NCBI RefSeq assembly: GCF_000001735.4
Contig: NC_003076.8
Location: 25,919,835 to 25,983,834, forward strand
DNA length: 64,000 nt
DNA from: Arabidopsis thaliana
Lineage: Eukaryota > Streptophyta > Magnoliopsida > Brassicales > Brassicaceae
Reading direction: 5' to 3'
Below, piece by piece: positions 24,001 to 38,971 of the stretch. Below the pieces are notes generated by a model. The model saw only the letters and a list, made by a program, of their open reading frames with translations, ran no database searches and had not been told where the DNA came from. Within the stretch, counting starts at the first letter, position 1, and every line of letters begins with the position of its first letter. The translations under genes were made by a program, and so were the position numbers.

Positions 24001-24224
24001 GAAACAAAAAAAGCCTATCAAGAAATGAGGTTGTACAAGTTTTATCCATTGCCTTCACCAGACACACCCCACACTGCAGGAATTGAGAAGGTACAAAACA
24101 AATCCAACTTAGTTTGTCAATGGAACTCTGAATATTATTGCCAAAATCTGATATAAGTTTGTTGGTCTCTGTGCAGTCCCCGTTCATAAACAGGTACTTC
24201 GGGAAGGCTCACGAAGTCCTGTAA
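21066..24224 (+). CDS. HIT4-like nuclear protein (plant-specific)
   Basis: Fourteen exons encode about 475 residues (exon 1 is 21066-21623, the last is 24177-24224). The N-terminus is Arg/Gly-rich (RKGTKKRGGSRGGSRGG). It is followed by a long Glu/Lys/Ala low-complexity region (residues about 45-140) and a basic cluster (RRGKRKRG, RAKKRAK) that looks like a nuclear signal. From about residue 185 it becomes a folded domain with many Trp and Tyr (EDLWKATFSVGTEWDQ onward) and a helical acidic C-terminus. As I recall, the plant protein HEAT INTOLERANT 4, linked to heat-induced chromatin decondensation, has the same layout; this gene would be its paralogue. That name is from memory and the function is inferred. 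One boundary (end of exon 8, near 23293) is uncertain by one base. Confidence 0.85.
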
Positions 24225-24503
24225 CCGTTTCTCCTAAACCCAGGAACCTTTTTGTTTCGGCAAACTTTATGAACAACTGAGAATCAAAGAAACCACTATG
24301 GGATTGTTTAGGCCAAAGATACAACACACTTACAAATAACAATTGTCTTTTTGGAGCCGGATTTTTTTTTTTTGTTCTCTGTTTTCTCGCTTCTTTGATG
24401 CAACATGCAACCAACCAAATAGTGTTGAGAGACTAAGCAAAGATTAATCTAAAGAGAAAGAGTAACAACAAAAGTAACAACAAATGGGGGCATTTCCTCC
24501 ACT

Positions 24504-25508
24504 TCAGTAACGAGAAGTTGAAGAAGAAGAAGAAGCAGCAGCAGAATCTGACACGGTAGAAGTTCTTTTTTTCCTCTCTTCCTCATATTCAGCATCATCA
24601 GTCTCAAGCTGGAATCTACAGACAGGACAAGAGTTCCTTGTTCCTAACCATGGCACAATACAATCTCCGTGGTAACAATGTCCACACGGTAACTTCTTAC
24701 CAGTTTCTCCCATCACCATTCCATCTTTACACACAGCACAAACCATAACCATCTCTCCCTCCGAAGAACTAACCTCGAAAGTCTCCAATGCCTCTATTGC
24801 CGATTTCGCAGCCGGTGGTGCGCCTCTCCTTCCTCCGCCACCACCACCATCTCCTTCTGCTAAATTCTGTAGCAAAGCTTCGTATCCGGCTGCATCGTCT
24901 ATGTAATCAGCCGGATTTCCTGCGTATCGATCTGATTCCATACGGAACTCAATCGAATTGTCTTCGATTCCCATCAAAATCTCAGCCCAATCGAGAATTC
25001 TGTTTCTTCCGGTTCTCGACTGCGTCGTCGTGAGAGGAAAACGATTTCTCCTCCTCAGATCATCTTCTTCGTCTTCTTCGTCGTTGACGGTTAAATTCTC
25101 TTCCTCATCCTCTTCTTCTTCATCTCCATCATCTTCATCTTCGTCTTCGTCATCGTCGATTTCGTTTCTACTATTGAGCTCCAACCTGAAGAAATCATCT
25201 TCGTAAGATAAAACATCAAGGTGTCGTGGTGGTGAACGCTGAGAAGGCGCGTGGGCTAACAAGCGGAGCATCTGGAGGAAATGCGAGCCAATACTGGAGT
25301 CTTCTACATTCAGATCTGGGGAAAGTGGCTGCGGTGGCGCCGGCGATGAATAAGCGGCGGGAGTCGGTTGAATTGACTCGACGAAACCTTTGTTACATTC
25401 GCAGCACACGACAAAGTCATCTAAGGTTTCAACGACGACGCGTTTGTTGCAGTGATAGCACCAGTGCGACGCCGTGGCATCCGGGGAAGACGACGGAGCA
25501 TCGGACAT
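24504..25508 (-). CDS. CIP8: RING-H2 E3 ubiquitin ligase, COP1-interacting protein 8
   Basis: A single exon encodes 334 residues. CIP8 binds the photomorphogenesis repressor COP1 and acts as an E3 ligase, for example towards HY5. The N-terminus has four paired cysteines (CYHCNKR...CCECNKGF, residues 17-40) forming a zinc-ribbon-like motif typical of this RING family. A Glu/Asp run covers about residues 115-150 and a Gly run lies near 220. The RING-H2 domain is at about 257-298 with all eight metal ligands: CAVC, then CGHCYHGDC, then CPVC. The tail is Ser-rich. The stop lies 280 bp from the end of the convergent HIT4-like gene. Confidence 0.97.
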   Translation of the reverse strand: MSDAPSSSPDATASHWCYHCNKRVVVETLDDFVVCCECNKGFVESIQPTPAAYSSPAPPQPLSPDLNVEDSSIGSHFLQMLRLLAHAPSQRSPPRHLDVLSYEDDFFRLELNSRNEIDDDEDEDEDDGDEEEEDEEENLTVNDEEDEEDDLRRRNRFPLTTTQSRTGRNRILDWAEILMGIEDNSIEFRMESDRYAGNPADYIDDAAGYEALLQNLAEGDGGGGGGRRGAPPAAKSAIEALETFEVSSSEGEMVMVCAVCKDGMVMGETGKKLPCGHCYHGDCIVPWLGTRNSCPVCRFQLETDDAEYEEERKKRTSTVSDSAAASSSSSTSRY

Positions 25509-26050
25509 CGTGCAATTAATCGTCGGGTTTTCAGGCTTTCGGGTCCGGATTCGGATCCGATAAGCCGATTAAGAGGATGGAGAAAATAAAAGAAAAAGGT
25601 CTCTCTGTATTATTATTATCGAATTTTTAAGACATTAGAGAATCCTGCTCATTTACCCACTTGACCCACCCACAATATCATAATATTTTCTTCTATATAT
25701 GATATCACCATCATCATAAATTCATAATACTTACAATTTAATCAAACTGTTCAATTGCTGTCAAACATAAAAATCAAATTGTTCAATCCAATTTAAACCA
25801 GCTTCCAAATCAAAACTGACTTGCACTTTTATCCAAAAACTTGATAAGATAAAGTACCATTTGACCCATGAAATTTTGTCATATCGAAAAGCATAATTTT
25901 AATTTCTTTTGACAACAATACAAACATATAACTCGAATACATAACTTTGTAATAGCGATACAATTGTTTCAACAGCACCCATAAAATAAAATAAGATTAA
26001 AAAACCCAAATCGTTACAATAAATTACAATACAAAGATGGCCTCCTCGTC
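25509..26050. other. CIP8 upstream and CPR5 3' region
   Basis: Both flanking genes run on the minus strand, so this stretch holds the CIP8 promoter and the CPR5 3' end. Near the CIP8 start it is rich in TCCGGAT-like sequence; the remainder is AT-rich. No gene is seen. Confidence 0.55.
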
Positions 26051-28487
26051 TCAAGCATAGTCAGACCCACCATGAAGGTGATACATAGCGAAGTCTCTCC
26101 ATTCACCAAATGTTGCAAATGGCAAAAGACCGTTTATGACTGGAAGAACAAACAGAATCACCACATACACGACACTGCGCCTTGCCCAATATGGAAACAT
26201 ACTGTTACAACGGTTCGATCTGGTCTCTTGAGTCACGTTTATAGGACCGAACATTAGACCATACAAAGCCAATGTGAAGACATTTGCAACGAATTGCAAA
26301 AGGCAAAACACTTCCCAAACTATTAGCCAGAGTTTGCCATCACCGCCCAATGTGTCCACACACAATTTACCCGATACACCGCAAAATATACCGAGGAAAA
26401 GAACGATGAAACTTATCGGCATTGTCTGCTTCGTACCTGATGATCGTTTGTTTAGAAAGTAAGTGAAGACAATGATCATTAACACACCGAAAAATATCTG
26501 CACCCAAACTCGAACCCGGCAGATGAAGGTGTTGAAGCCTGAGTTAATCGATGAAACTTGTTTAGGAACCCACCACGACGAACTTTTCTCCTCGGATTGG
26601 TCGCATACTGAGGTAGCATCCTCGATTCTCTTTATTGAAAAATTGTAAACGCCAAGTACCATAGAAGCCAACATGCTGAAGACACTTACGAGGAGCCAAT
26701 CCATGATTCTTGTGACCATCTCTTCTTTTCTTGTATCTTCTAATTCGGTTTTGAATTTCTCCGCTCTGAATGCAGCTTTCGAAACATCCAACTCTAGCGC
26801 CGCTTTCCCCAGGTTGTTTGATTCAAATTTTAATCCTAGCGCCGTCTCTTTGCACCTTAACTCTCTTATTTGAAGACCAATCTCCACGGTCTTTAGGTCG
26901 TTTGCTCGTGTTTGCTCTTTTAAAAACCTTTCGTCTGTGGTCAAAGCCATTGCTGAACTTCTAGGAGGGACACAAGAGAGTTGTAGAGTCTCTTCGAAAA
27001 GGGCAAGCTCATTCATCAAAGAGGTTGCTGTTGCACTGCCTTGCATCACTTCATAAGCAGACGTAGCAGATGAAGTCTCCCTCTCAAATAGCTCGGTGTC
27101 TGAGCATCCGTCTATGGTAGAGCGATCTAAATTACAACTCCCACCATCATTATTGTTTGACTGATGTGGATTTGCACATTCATTGGTCAATTTAAGGATC
27201 TTTAGAGTACTGCTGAATGTTTGCTCAAAGTTGGTCGCAAAGGAACCAAGCTTATTACCATAAACCTGTAACCACAACATTATGAATCAGAAAGTCTATA
27301 AATATAAAAATGCGGAAAACATAGAGGGGGATTTTAGCTTACATTGGCTAATGATTCTTCGACAAGAGTAGCAAAGATCTGGAGAGCATAATCAATGAAG
27401 TTCTTGTATCACTACCAAAACGATGGCAAAAGAAAGATTGAACAGAAACTGAGAAGAAATCATTTGAAGTTCATACTACTTACCTCAACAAGATCATCAA
27501 CATAAACATTCTGACCTGCGGCATTCTTTCTCGCAATAACCTAGAGAACAATAAAACAGAGTAGAAACAGAGTAAGAACTACAGAGCATATGCAAGTCAA
27601 TGACTTTGGCGGCTAGGTAGGATGAAATTTGGTGAAATCACAATCAGAACTACAAATCCGAGTAGAAACTAGAAAGGCTCAAGCTTTAAGGCAAGTGAGA
27701 GAGAAGACAATATAAATTTGCAATGTTACATTGAAGCTCGATCATAGAGACCCCCAAGAAGAACTTCAGCTTCTATTGATTGACTCTGATTATAATTTGA
27801 GGAGAAGATCCTCTCTTCGATTCAGGGTGAAGAATTCACGCAAGTACTGAGAGAAGAAAATTCAGATTCAATCCTTTTGACTCTGATTCAGATCCTCTCC
27901 TCTGTCCAGTTTTGAATCAACAAAGCCTAAATTGAAAGACTTTGTATTTAATACTATCTAAAGATCAAAACTTTCAACACAACCAAAACCTAGTATTCAC
28001 GCAAGGTCAACTATAGGAACAACCCGTACCAGCAAAGCCAATTTCGTATCAAAACAGTTATGTGATGCAATAAAGATCAAAGTTTGGAAATTGATCGAAC
28101 CATATTAGCAAAAGCGGCAAGTGAAAAGCCCAGAGGCTTCGCCAATTTTTCAGCTTGTCGTTCACCAACGCTTCGTCGAGCCATACCTAACCGCATAGGG
28201 TTTCGTAATCTATGAACCACTCTCGTAACCCTTTTAGTAGAATTTGAATTAGAGGTAGAAGATGTAGAACAATAGGACGAAGAAGCTTCGTCGTTGTCCA
28301 TAATCTCTTTCTTCTTTCCCTTGAGTTTTCTCTTTTCCAAATTCGATGGATTCGTATCCTTCTTCTTCTTCATCATCATCGTCTCATCTTTATGTACGTC
28401 ACCAGATTGATGATTTGGCTTTGAATTCGCCGGATTGGTGATTTGATTTTGGGGTTCCGGCGAAGGAGGGAGGAGGAGGGCTTCCAT
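26051..28487 (-). CDS. CPR5: CPR5, nuclear-envelope regulator of defence, senescence and cell cycle
   Basis: Four coding exons (28101-28487, 27484-27540, 27343-27378, 26051-27265) encode 564 residues, the known length. CPR5 is a plant membrane nucleoporin; loss causes constitutive pathogen response, early senescence and trichome defects. The N-terminus (starting MEALLLPPSPEP) carries basic nuclear-signal clusters (MMMKKKKD, KRKLKGKKKE) and a Ser-rich stretch. The middle is helical and probably a coiled coil (ELRCKETALGLKFESNNLGK). The C-terminal 200 residues hold about five hydrophobic helices, for example WLLVSVFSMLASMVLGVYNF and ISFIVLFLGIFCGVSGKLC, and end YHLHGGSDYA. I chose the start at 28487 because it gives this length. 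Confidence 0.97.
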
Positions 28488-29281
28488 AGCCTTAAAATAT
28501 AACTTATGGGGTAAATTTGCAACTTTGAGAAAAGTATTTAAGTTGTAAGACTTTGGTCGCTTCGTGACTAGTGAAAAGTTTCGAATTTCCAACTTTTTCC
28601 TCTGATTTAATTTGTATTTTTAAAAATTCGTCATAATTAGCTTAATATAGGAAAAATACTTGACCAAATATCTGAATTAACTTGTAAGTTCAACGAATTC
28701 TTCAAATTATACAATGTATATGTTAATGTCAATTAAATAGGTAATAATATGTTTACTCGATTTTTAGCGATAATTTGATGTTTCTAGGTGCTTTCTGTTC
28801 AATGAATAGGATCGGTTCAGTACTTAATTGAACTAAAAGTCATACATATAGCTTAGGACCAGATTAACATACCAAGTAGTCGAGTTTAGGACCGAACCAA
28901 TCAGTTTGGTTTGAAGATGGACCATAAAAGTGTTTGGAAAAAGGAACAATAAAAAAAATCGCACAATGTTTGTGGCTCCGATAAATAACACGATGAGGTG
29001 TCTTAACACAACCAATCAAAACACAAGAACATCTCCTTCACTAATCTCATCTTATGCCACGTGTCCTTTTCATATCCACCCCTTTTATTTTATCATAATT
29101 TTTTTTTTTAACATTCTCTGTGGTTCGTCATGAACCTCAAAAAACCTCTCACTGCAAAGTGCCAACAAACAACAAGTCTTCACCTTCTTCTTCTTCTTCT
29201 TCTTCAAAATCTCTTGTACGCAAATAATCCATGAGAAACTAGGGTTTAACTTGAGATCTCTCTTCCGAAGTATTACCATCA
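28488..29281. other. Divergent CPR5/OSA1 promoter region
   Basis: The two genes run apart from here. Next to OSA1 the leader has a CTT run at about 29182-29204, and ACGTGTCC (a partial G-box) lies near 29058. I see no coding frame or RNA gene. Confidence 0.55.
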
Positions 29282-32200
29282 ATGGCGACTTCTTCTTCTT
29301 CATCGTCGTCTCTGCTTTTACCAAACATCAATTTCAACTCAAGACAATCTCCAACAATCACTCGTTCCGTTTCAATCGCCGGGATCTTCTTACCCAGAAA
29401 CCGATTAAGCTACAATCACAATCTCCGGATTCGTACGAGATTAATCAGAGCTTCTAAAGACGATAATGTCGCTGTTGAAGATCGTGATAATGCAGTGAAG
29501 ATCAACGGTGATTACAACGGAAGTGCACGTTTAAACGGTAACGGCTCTGCGAGAAAATCCGTCAACGGAGATTTTAACGGAAGTGCTCGTTTGAACGGTA
29601 ACGGTAGTTTGGTGAAGTATGTGAACGGAAGTGTAACGGTGGAAACGGAGGAAGTGACAAAGAAGAGAAAAGAAGAAGTGAGGAAGAAGAGAGTAGAAGA
29701 TATTGGTCAAGAGGATGCTTGGTTTAAGAACAACACTCAACAAAAACAAGTTGAGGTATAAAGTAATGTACTTTTAATCAATATCGTTTTGTTTAATGAT
29801 TCAATTCCTTGAAAGTTTGCTACTTTAATATTGTTTTACAGGTTTCTGTTACACCTGGTGGTCGATGGAATAGATTCAAGACTTACTCAACTATTCAAAG
29901 AACATTGGAGATTTGGGGTTTTGTTGTACAGTTTATTTTCAGGACTTGGTTAAGCAATAAGAAGTTCTCTTATAAAGGTTGATACTTGTTTTTGTTTGCT
30001 TACGTCTAGGATTAGGACGATTCTCATTTTGTCTAAATTCTTGAAAAATCATGTGTATAAGGGGGAATGACTGAAGAGAAGAAGGTTTTAAGAAGGAAGG
30101 TTTTGGCTAAGTGGTTGAAAGAAAACATTTTGAGATTAGGTCCTACATTTATCAAAATTGGGCAACAGTTCTCTACTAGAGTGGATATTCTTCCTCAAGA
30201 GTATGTTGATCAATTGTCAGAACTTCAGGTTTGATTTCTTTTTATTCTATTTGAATTTGTACTTGTGGCCTGTGAGGCTCTTCTTTTTTAAGTTTTATGA
30301 TCTTATGCTTTGCAGGATCAAGTTCCTCCTTTCCCTTCTGCTACAGCTTTATCCATTGTTGAAGAGGAGCTTGGAGGTTCTGTTGAGGACATTTTCGACC
30401 GTTTTGATTATGAACCTATAGCTGCAGCTAGTCTTGGTAAACGTCTTTGTGATAATCTTCTCATAAATTTGCAAGAGATGATAATAAAATTAATGGTTTT
30501 TGTTTTTAATTCATATAGGGCAAGTTCACCGTGCAAGACTTAAGGGTCAAGAGGTTGTCCTTAAAGTACAGAGACCTGGTCTGAAGGATCTCTTTGATAT
30601 TGACCTTAAGAATTTGAGGGTTAGTGTCTCTATACCACAGTCATTATAGAGCTTTTCCATGTTGCAAGCGTCCTTATCTCGTGATTTTCTTATCCGCTCT
30701 TCTGAAGCTATTTGCATGATGTTCTGCTGAGTCAATGACTTTGTTATGCTTCTATTTAGGTGATCGCTGAGTATCTCCAAAAGGTGGACCCAAAATCAGA
30801 TGGTGCAAAGAGAGATTGGGTTGCAATCTATGATGAATGTGCCAGTGTTTTGTACCAGGTATGATGATGTGGTTTAATGTTTTATCACTTCTTGTGAATA
30901 AGTTTTGGACCATTTTACCGGAGAGAAAAAGGAAAATGATTTTGATTTTGAGTGTGCTTTTGTTGCTAATTGTCCTTTGCGTAGAAGCTCAGTCAAATCT
31001 TCCTTTCTGTATCCCAACTTGAGTGACCTCTAACTACTGCAGTAATAACAATGTGCTATATTTTTTCAGGAAATTGATTACACAAAAGAAGCAGCTAATT
31101 CGGAGTTGTTTGCTAATAACTTCAAAGACTTAGAGTATGTAAAAGTTCCATCCATCTACTGGGAATACACTACACCTCAGGTATTATTATTACCTATGAC
31201 CATTAGTTCACCATTTGTGAAGCCTTAAGCTCGAATGCAATAGTTATGCATTGAGTTCTTTGCAGGTCCTGACAATGGAGTATGTCCCTGGGATTAAGAT
31301 TAACAAGATACAAGCCTTAGATCAGTTAGGTGTTGATCGAAAAAGGTTTGTATTTTCTTACATCTTCCTCCCAGACTTATATTTGTTATTTCTCTTTGAA
31401 TCCAAAATAGTTTCGTTGTTGTTGATTGATAACTTGGTACAATGCAGGCTAGGAAGATATGCTGTTGAATCTTACCTGGAGCAAATCTTATCTCATGGAT
31501 TCTTCCACGCCGACCCTGTAAGTCTCTATCCTTTTTTTTTTACACTAAGTGTCAACAATCTTTAATTTGGTGTACCAATACGAAAAGACTACAATCTAAT
31601 TTGCTTATGTATCTTTCTGCAGCACCCTGGGAATATAGCAGTTGATGATGTCAATGGCGGGCGGCTGATATTTTACGACTTTGGAATGATGGGAAGGTAC
31701 TACATTTTATTATGCTACAACATGACTCTGTTAGTATGTGAAAAACTGCTTCGGTTCAATATGGTGAAGAAATGTGATCTCCTTTTATCAACTTGTTAAA
31801 CTTATGGTTCTGTACAACGTGTTTTACACTTGCAGTATTAGCCCAAATATTAGAGAAGGTTTGTTGGAGGCATTTTATGGCGTCTATGAAAAGGATCCAG
31901 ATAAGGTATAGTCTCTAAGGTGTTCTCACTTTCAGTCTTCTACCGACATGCCGCATACGACCTGAGCTCATACTTAAATATATATGAATTAACCTTCTTG
32001 TGGCAGGTCCTTCAAGCTATGGTTCAAATGGGAGTGCTTGTACCAACTGGAGATTTGACGGCAGTTAGAAGAACAGCATTGTTTTTTCTCAACAGGTAAT
32101 TTACTTGATCCTTGTACCCTTGCTTCTTATCCATCGAGCTACCTATTAAATCATTGTTACTTGTTTGGTTTCTCTAAAGTATGTGTGAGAGTGTGTGCAT

Positions 32201-33492
32201 AATAGATTCCAGTACTATCCCTCTGATAATATCACTTAGCTGATTGTGTTACAGTTTTGAAGAGCGGCTTGCTGCACAAAGAAAGGAGAAAGAAGAAATA
32301 GCAGCAGCAGAAGAGCTTGGGTTCAAGAAGCCACTAAGCAAGGAAGAAAAGCAAGAGAAAAAGAAGCAAAGGTTGGCTGCAATCGGAGAAGACTTATTAG
32401 CCATTGCGGCTGATCAGCCTTTCCGGTTCCCCGCCACATTCACATTTGTTGTTAGAGCCTTTTCAGGTTTGCAATGTCATTCGAATTTGTATTTTTTGTG
32501 TTCAAAACTCAAAAAATATACTAATGGTTACTTTCTTCTGCAGTATTGGATGGCATCGGCAAAGGTCTTGACCCCCGATTTGATATAACGGAGATTGCTA
32601 AACCGTGAGTCTTAACACACTATATTTTATCTTCTTGTTAATCAGAAGAGTACTCAAATACTTTTGTTATCCAGCTATGCTTTGGAATTGTTGCGGTTTC
32701 GGGAAGCTGGAGTGGAAGTTGTAGTAAAGGTACTTGCAAGGCTTATCTCTACTATATATATGATCTTATCACATAGCTTTATATTCATATTCAATCAAAT
32801 TAACTATTGTAGGACCTGAGAAAGAGATGGGACAGGCAATCACAAGCATTCTACAATCTATTTAGACAAGCGGATAGAGTTGAAAAGCTAGCTGTAGTCA
32901 TTGAACGACTTGTAAGAAACTAACACTCTCACCCACCACAAACTCCCATTCTACATGAATTTCTTTCTAATGAGTTTACTTTCATCCTCAGGAGCAAGGT
33001 GATTTGAAGCTTAGGGTCCGAGCGCTAGAGTCTGAGAGGGCATTTCAACGCGTTGCAGCTGTTCAAAAAACAGTAGGAAGTGTAAGTAGAGCTTTCCATT
33101 CTCATGTCTTTTTTACATCAAAATCTCTTCAAGTCGTTCTTTGAAAGCATTTCATGTTTTCTGTTTTATGTGTTAAAGTTGGTTTCTTTTCCTCTTTTTG
33201 TTAAACCCATTGTGTTTCTCTACAGGCTGTTGCTGCAGGAAGTTTAGTCAATCTCGCAACAATTTTGTATCTGAATTCTATAAAAGTAAGTTGGTACTCT
33301 TGTTCTTTTTTTTTCACCTATAAACCTCTTTGTCTGCTCAAATTCACCAACGTTCTTGTTTCTTTGTGTTCTCAGACACCTGCAACTATAGCATATACAG
33401 TATGTGCTTTCTTCAGCCTCCAAGTTCTAATCGGAATCATAAAGGTTAAGAAGTTCGATCAACGGGAAAAACTAATCACTGGAACAGCTTAA
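29282..33492 (+). CDS. ABC1K8: Chloroplast ABC1-type atypical kinase OSA1
   Basis: About 18 exons encode roughly 760 residues. OSA1/ABC1K8 is a chloroplast-envelope ABC1 (UbiB/ADCK) kinase involved in oxidative and cadmium stress, iron distribution and lipid composition. The Ser-rich N-terminus is a transit peptide. ABC1 hallmarks appear in order: the KxGQ motif in PTFIKIGQQFSTR, the Ala-rich loop AAASLGQVHRA replacing a Gly-rich loop, VVLKVQRPG with the invariant Lys, HADPHPGNI (catalytic loop) and YDFGMMG (metal-binding DFG). Two C-terminal hydrophobic segments (AVAAGSLVNLATILYL and TIAYTVCAFFSLQVLIGII) are membrane spans. Exon 1 carries a 60-bp tandem duplication just after the transit region. 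The stop is at 33490-33492. Confidence 0.96.
29504..29623 (+). repeat. Two 60-bp tandem units inside OSA1 exon 1
   Basis: Units 29504-29563 and 29564-29623 encode two 20-residue repeats starting NGDYNGSARLNGNGS and NGDFNGSARLNGNGS. A third partial unit (AACGGAAGTG) starts at 29624. The frame is kept because 60 is divisible by three. Confidence 0.9.
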
Positions 33493-34052
33493 GAACTTGC
33501 TTGGTATGTCATGATTTATCACCTCTTGATGTTTACAAGTTACATTATCAGACTCAAATTCTCACACTCATTTTTTGGCTTAATTTGTACAGAAGAAATG
33601 TATTAAAGCTTCTTCAATCTCCATAAACCCTTTTGTGCATTTCACAGGAGTGTTAACAATTTCACTGGTCTGCAAATAAAATTATCTTATGGAAGCTTGA
33701 GAGGCAAGAGATGGTCAACTAGTCAAACCACCACCACTCTCTCATCTCTGTCTTCTTAAAGTTCGATAATAATTTTTGGAGAGGAGACTCTGGTTGTTCA
33801 TCAACAGAGTGGTCATGAGCCACATGTATTGCTTGTGTATAGAGAGATTTAGAAATTAGGAACTTTTTCGTATAAATATACTCATTGTACTCAGCTACTC
33901 ACTAGACTCATCTCTGTTTTAGTAATATTTTGAATACTGTATCTCAAATAAATTAATCTTATCAAATAGAAACCATAGTTGAAAAGTCATGAATGATTCT
34001 TAACTGTACAAAATAATAAGCTTTGGTAAAACCCTAAACTTTCGTTTCCAAG
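33493..34052. promoter_or_regulatory. OSA1 3' region and mTERF promoter with telo-box
   Basis: The first part is the OSA1 3' UTR. A perfect telo-box (AAACCCTAAA) at 34028-34037 lies only 15 bp before the mTERF start codon. Telo-boxes are common in promoters of genes for organelle and ribosome biogenesis, which suits the neighbour. Confidence 0.6.
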
Positions 34053-35228
34053 ATGCAATTTCTAGCTTCTCTCGTTTCCAATTCCAGAAAGTTTGGTCGG
34101 AGATGGGATCGAGCTCTCTCGTTGCATCATTTCTCTTCGAATGCGACACCAGCTTCGATATCAAATCCAGCGTTCGTCGAGTTTCTCAGGGACAATGGGT
34201 TCCAGAAACCTCTAGCAATTGCCATCGCAATGCGTTACCCTAACCTCAAATCCCTAGAACAACCTCGGTCAGTGATTCAAATGCTTAAAAGTTACAGTTT
34301 TTCCGATACCCAGATCCAGAAATCGATCCGGGTCCATCCTCGAATGATGTTCTACAACGTGGAGAAAATTCTAGAACCCAAACTTCGATTCTTTAAAGAT
34401 ATTGGATTTACTGGCTCTGGTCTTGGTAAGTTCGTCTCTCAAAACTCATCAGTCGTTGGTGTAAGTCTAGTGAAGAAATTGATTCCTACCGTTGAGATTC
34501 TGAAATCGATTGTTGCCCCAAAACATGAAGACCTTCCTGTCATTCTTAGTAGATGTGGTTGGCTTCTTCTCAGTAGAGACCCTAACTTGTTTCTCTTACC
34601 AAACATCTCATACCTTGAAACCTGTGGAATTGTTGGGTCTCAGCTTGCTTCTTTACTTAGAAGACAGCCAAGAATCTTCAATCTCTCTGAGGAAAAACTC
34701 AGAGGATATGTCTCTCGTGCTTTGGATCTTGGTTTTACTTTGAACTCGAGGATGCTTGTGCACGCTGTTATCTCGTTAAGTTCTTTGAGCGAGAAAACGT
34801 TTGATCGAAAGGTTAAGTTGTTTATGGCTAATGGATTCTCTGAAGATGAGATAACAGATATTATACGAAGATCTCCAGGTTTGATCCGGTGCTCAGAAGA
34901 TAAGCTTACACTGGGGTTTGAGTTTTACTTGAAGAGAATGGGGTTAGAGAGGGAAGCTTTGGCGAAACGTCCTTGTGTGTTGTCGTATAATCTTGAGAAG
35001 AGGGTGATTCCTAGGCTTAAAGTTTTGCAGATCTTGAGGGAAAAAGGGTTGTTGTTAAAAGAGGAGAAGAAGAAGAAGAACATGGTTGGCATTGTTGAGA
35101 TGACTGAGGAAGCTTTTCTAGAGAAATATGTTGTGAGATTTGGAGATGAGATTGCTGAGGAACTGCTGGTTGCTTACAAGTGCGTGTGTTTAGTCGATGA
35201 AACGCTACTTGATCGTATCAAGATCTAA
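34053..35228 (+). CDS. mTERF-family protein (organelle nucleic-acid binding)
   Basis: An intronless gene encodes 391 residues. mTERF proteins control transcription, splicing or termination in mitochondria and plastids. The N-terminus (MQFLASLVSNSRKFGRRWDR) is rich in Ser and Arg with few acids, a mitochondrial-type presequence. Several mTERF repeats with the usual Pro-x-Leu pattern follow: RVHPRMMFYNVEKILEPKL-like, SRCGWLLLSRDPN, LRRQPRIFNLSEEKL, IIRRSPGLIRCSEDKL and LAKRPCVLSYNLEKRVIPR, the last being the most conserved in the land-plant family. It corresponds to about At5g64950. The target RNA or DNA cannot be read from sequence. Confidence 0.93.
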   Translation: MQFLASLVSNSRKFGRRWDRALSLHHFSSNATPASISNPAFVEFLRDNGFQKPLAIAIAMRYPNLKSLEQPRSVIQMLKSYSFSDTQIQKSIRVHPRMMFYNVEKILEPKLRFFKDIGFTGSGLGKFVSQNSSVVGVSLVKKLIPTVEILKSIVAPKHEDLPVILSRCGWLLLSRDPNLFLLPNISYLETCGIVGSQLASLLRRQPRIFNLSEEKLRGYVSRALDLGFTLNSRMLVHAVISLSSLSEKTFDRKVKLFMANGFSEDEITDIIRRSPGLIRCSEDKLTLGFEFYLKRMGLEREALAKRPCVLSYNLEKRVIPRLKVLQILREKGLLLKEEKKKKNMVGIVEMTEEAFLEKYVVRFGDEIAEELLVAYKCVCLVDETLLDRIKI

Positions 35229-35662
35229 TTGTAGATTTCACAAGTCCAAACTTGAAATTTTGTCATTGTATCCAAACTTCGCTCATCCGTAACTGTGTTG
35301 AACATTATAATTTGGAAGTAACTCTTAAATCACCCTTTATTACGAGCTTGAAGCTTCTCATATAATAATGGGATTCATATGAAGCGATTCTTTTTCTATT
35401 TCAGCACTTGAGCAAAAACTCAAGATTGTCAAAGCGTCTTAAAAATTTGACTCATGAATTTAACCGGTTTGATTTTGGTTCGTTGTAATAACCGGTTTAA
35501 ACCAGAGATTGATTCCGGATAAAAAAGCTTAGGTTTTTCCGCGAAGCCGACACTGTAAGGTAGGGCTAAAACCTTAGAATAGCCGGAGAGAAGAAGGCGA
35601 GAAGAGGAGCGACAAGGGCGAAGCTGCAGAATTCTTCGGTAATTTTCAGATTCGGTTGAATA

Positions 35663-38593
<2,931 letters not shown>

Positions 38594-38971
38594 AGAGAAC
38601 TCAAAGAGACTCGTATGGTGTGGTCTTGGCTTGATGTCTTTAAGGCAGTTGTGATTTTAGATATGAAGACTTATCTTCGCGAAAGAGAATCTATTTTCAT
38701 TTGATTTCTTGTCTTAATGGCATTCTTCCAAACATTCTGTGATTGTTGTATGTTTAAATCAAGGTTTATATATCAGAACACAGGAAACCAAATTGGATTT
38801 TTACCCAAATCTTATTATTTCTTGCAAAAAAACGTTTCACAACCTCTTATCTGTTTTCGATGAAGTGTGGAAAAACTACACGAATCAGTGTAAACCCCAA
38901 AAAGAAAACGAAAAAACTCTCCTCTGAAGCAGCTCCAGCAGTAATTGTGTCATTTCTCATTGCTTATTGTC

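Noticed and set aside
24788-25519. Plus-strand Ser-rich frames across CIP8
   Set aside because: They are mirror products of the acidic and Gly runs of CIP8 on the other strand.
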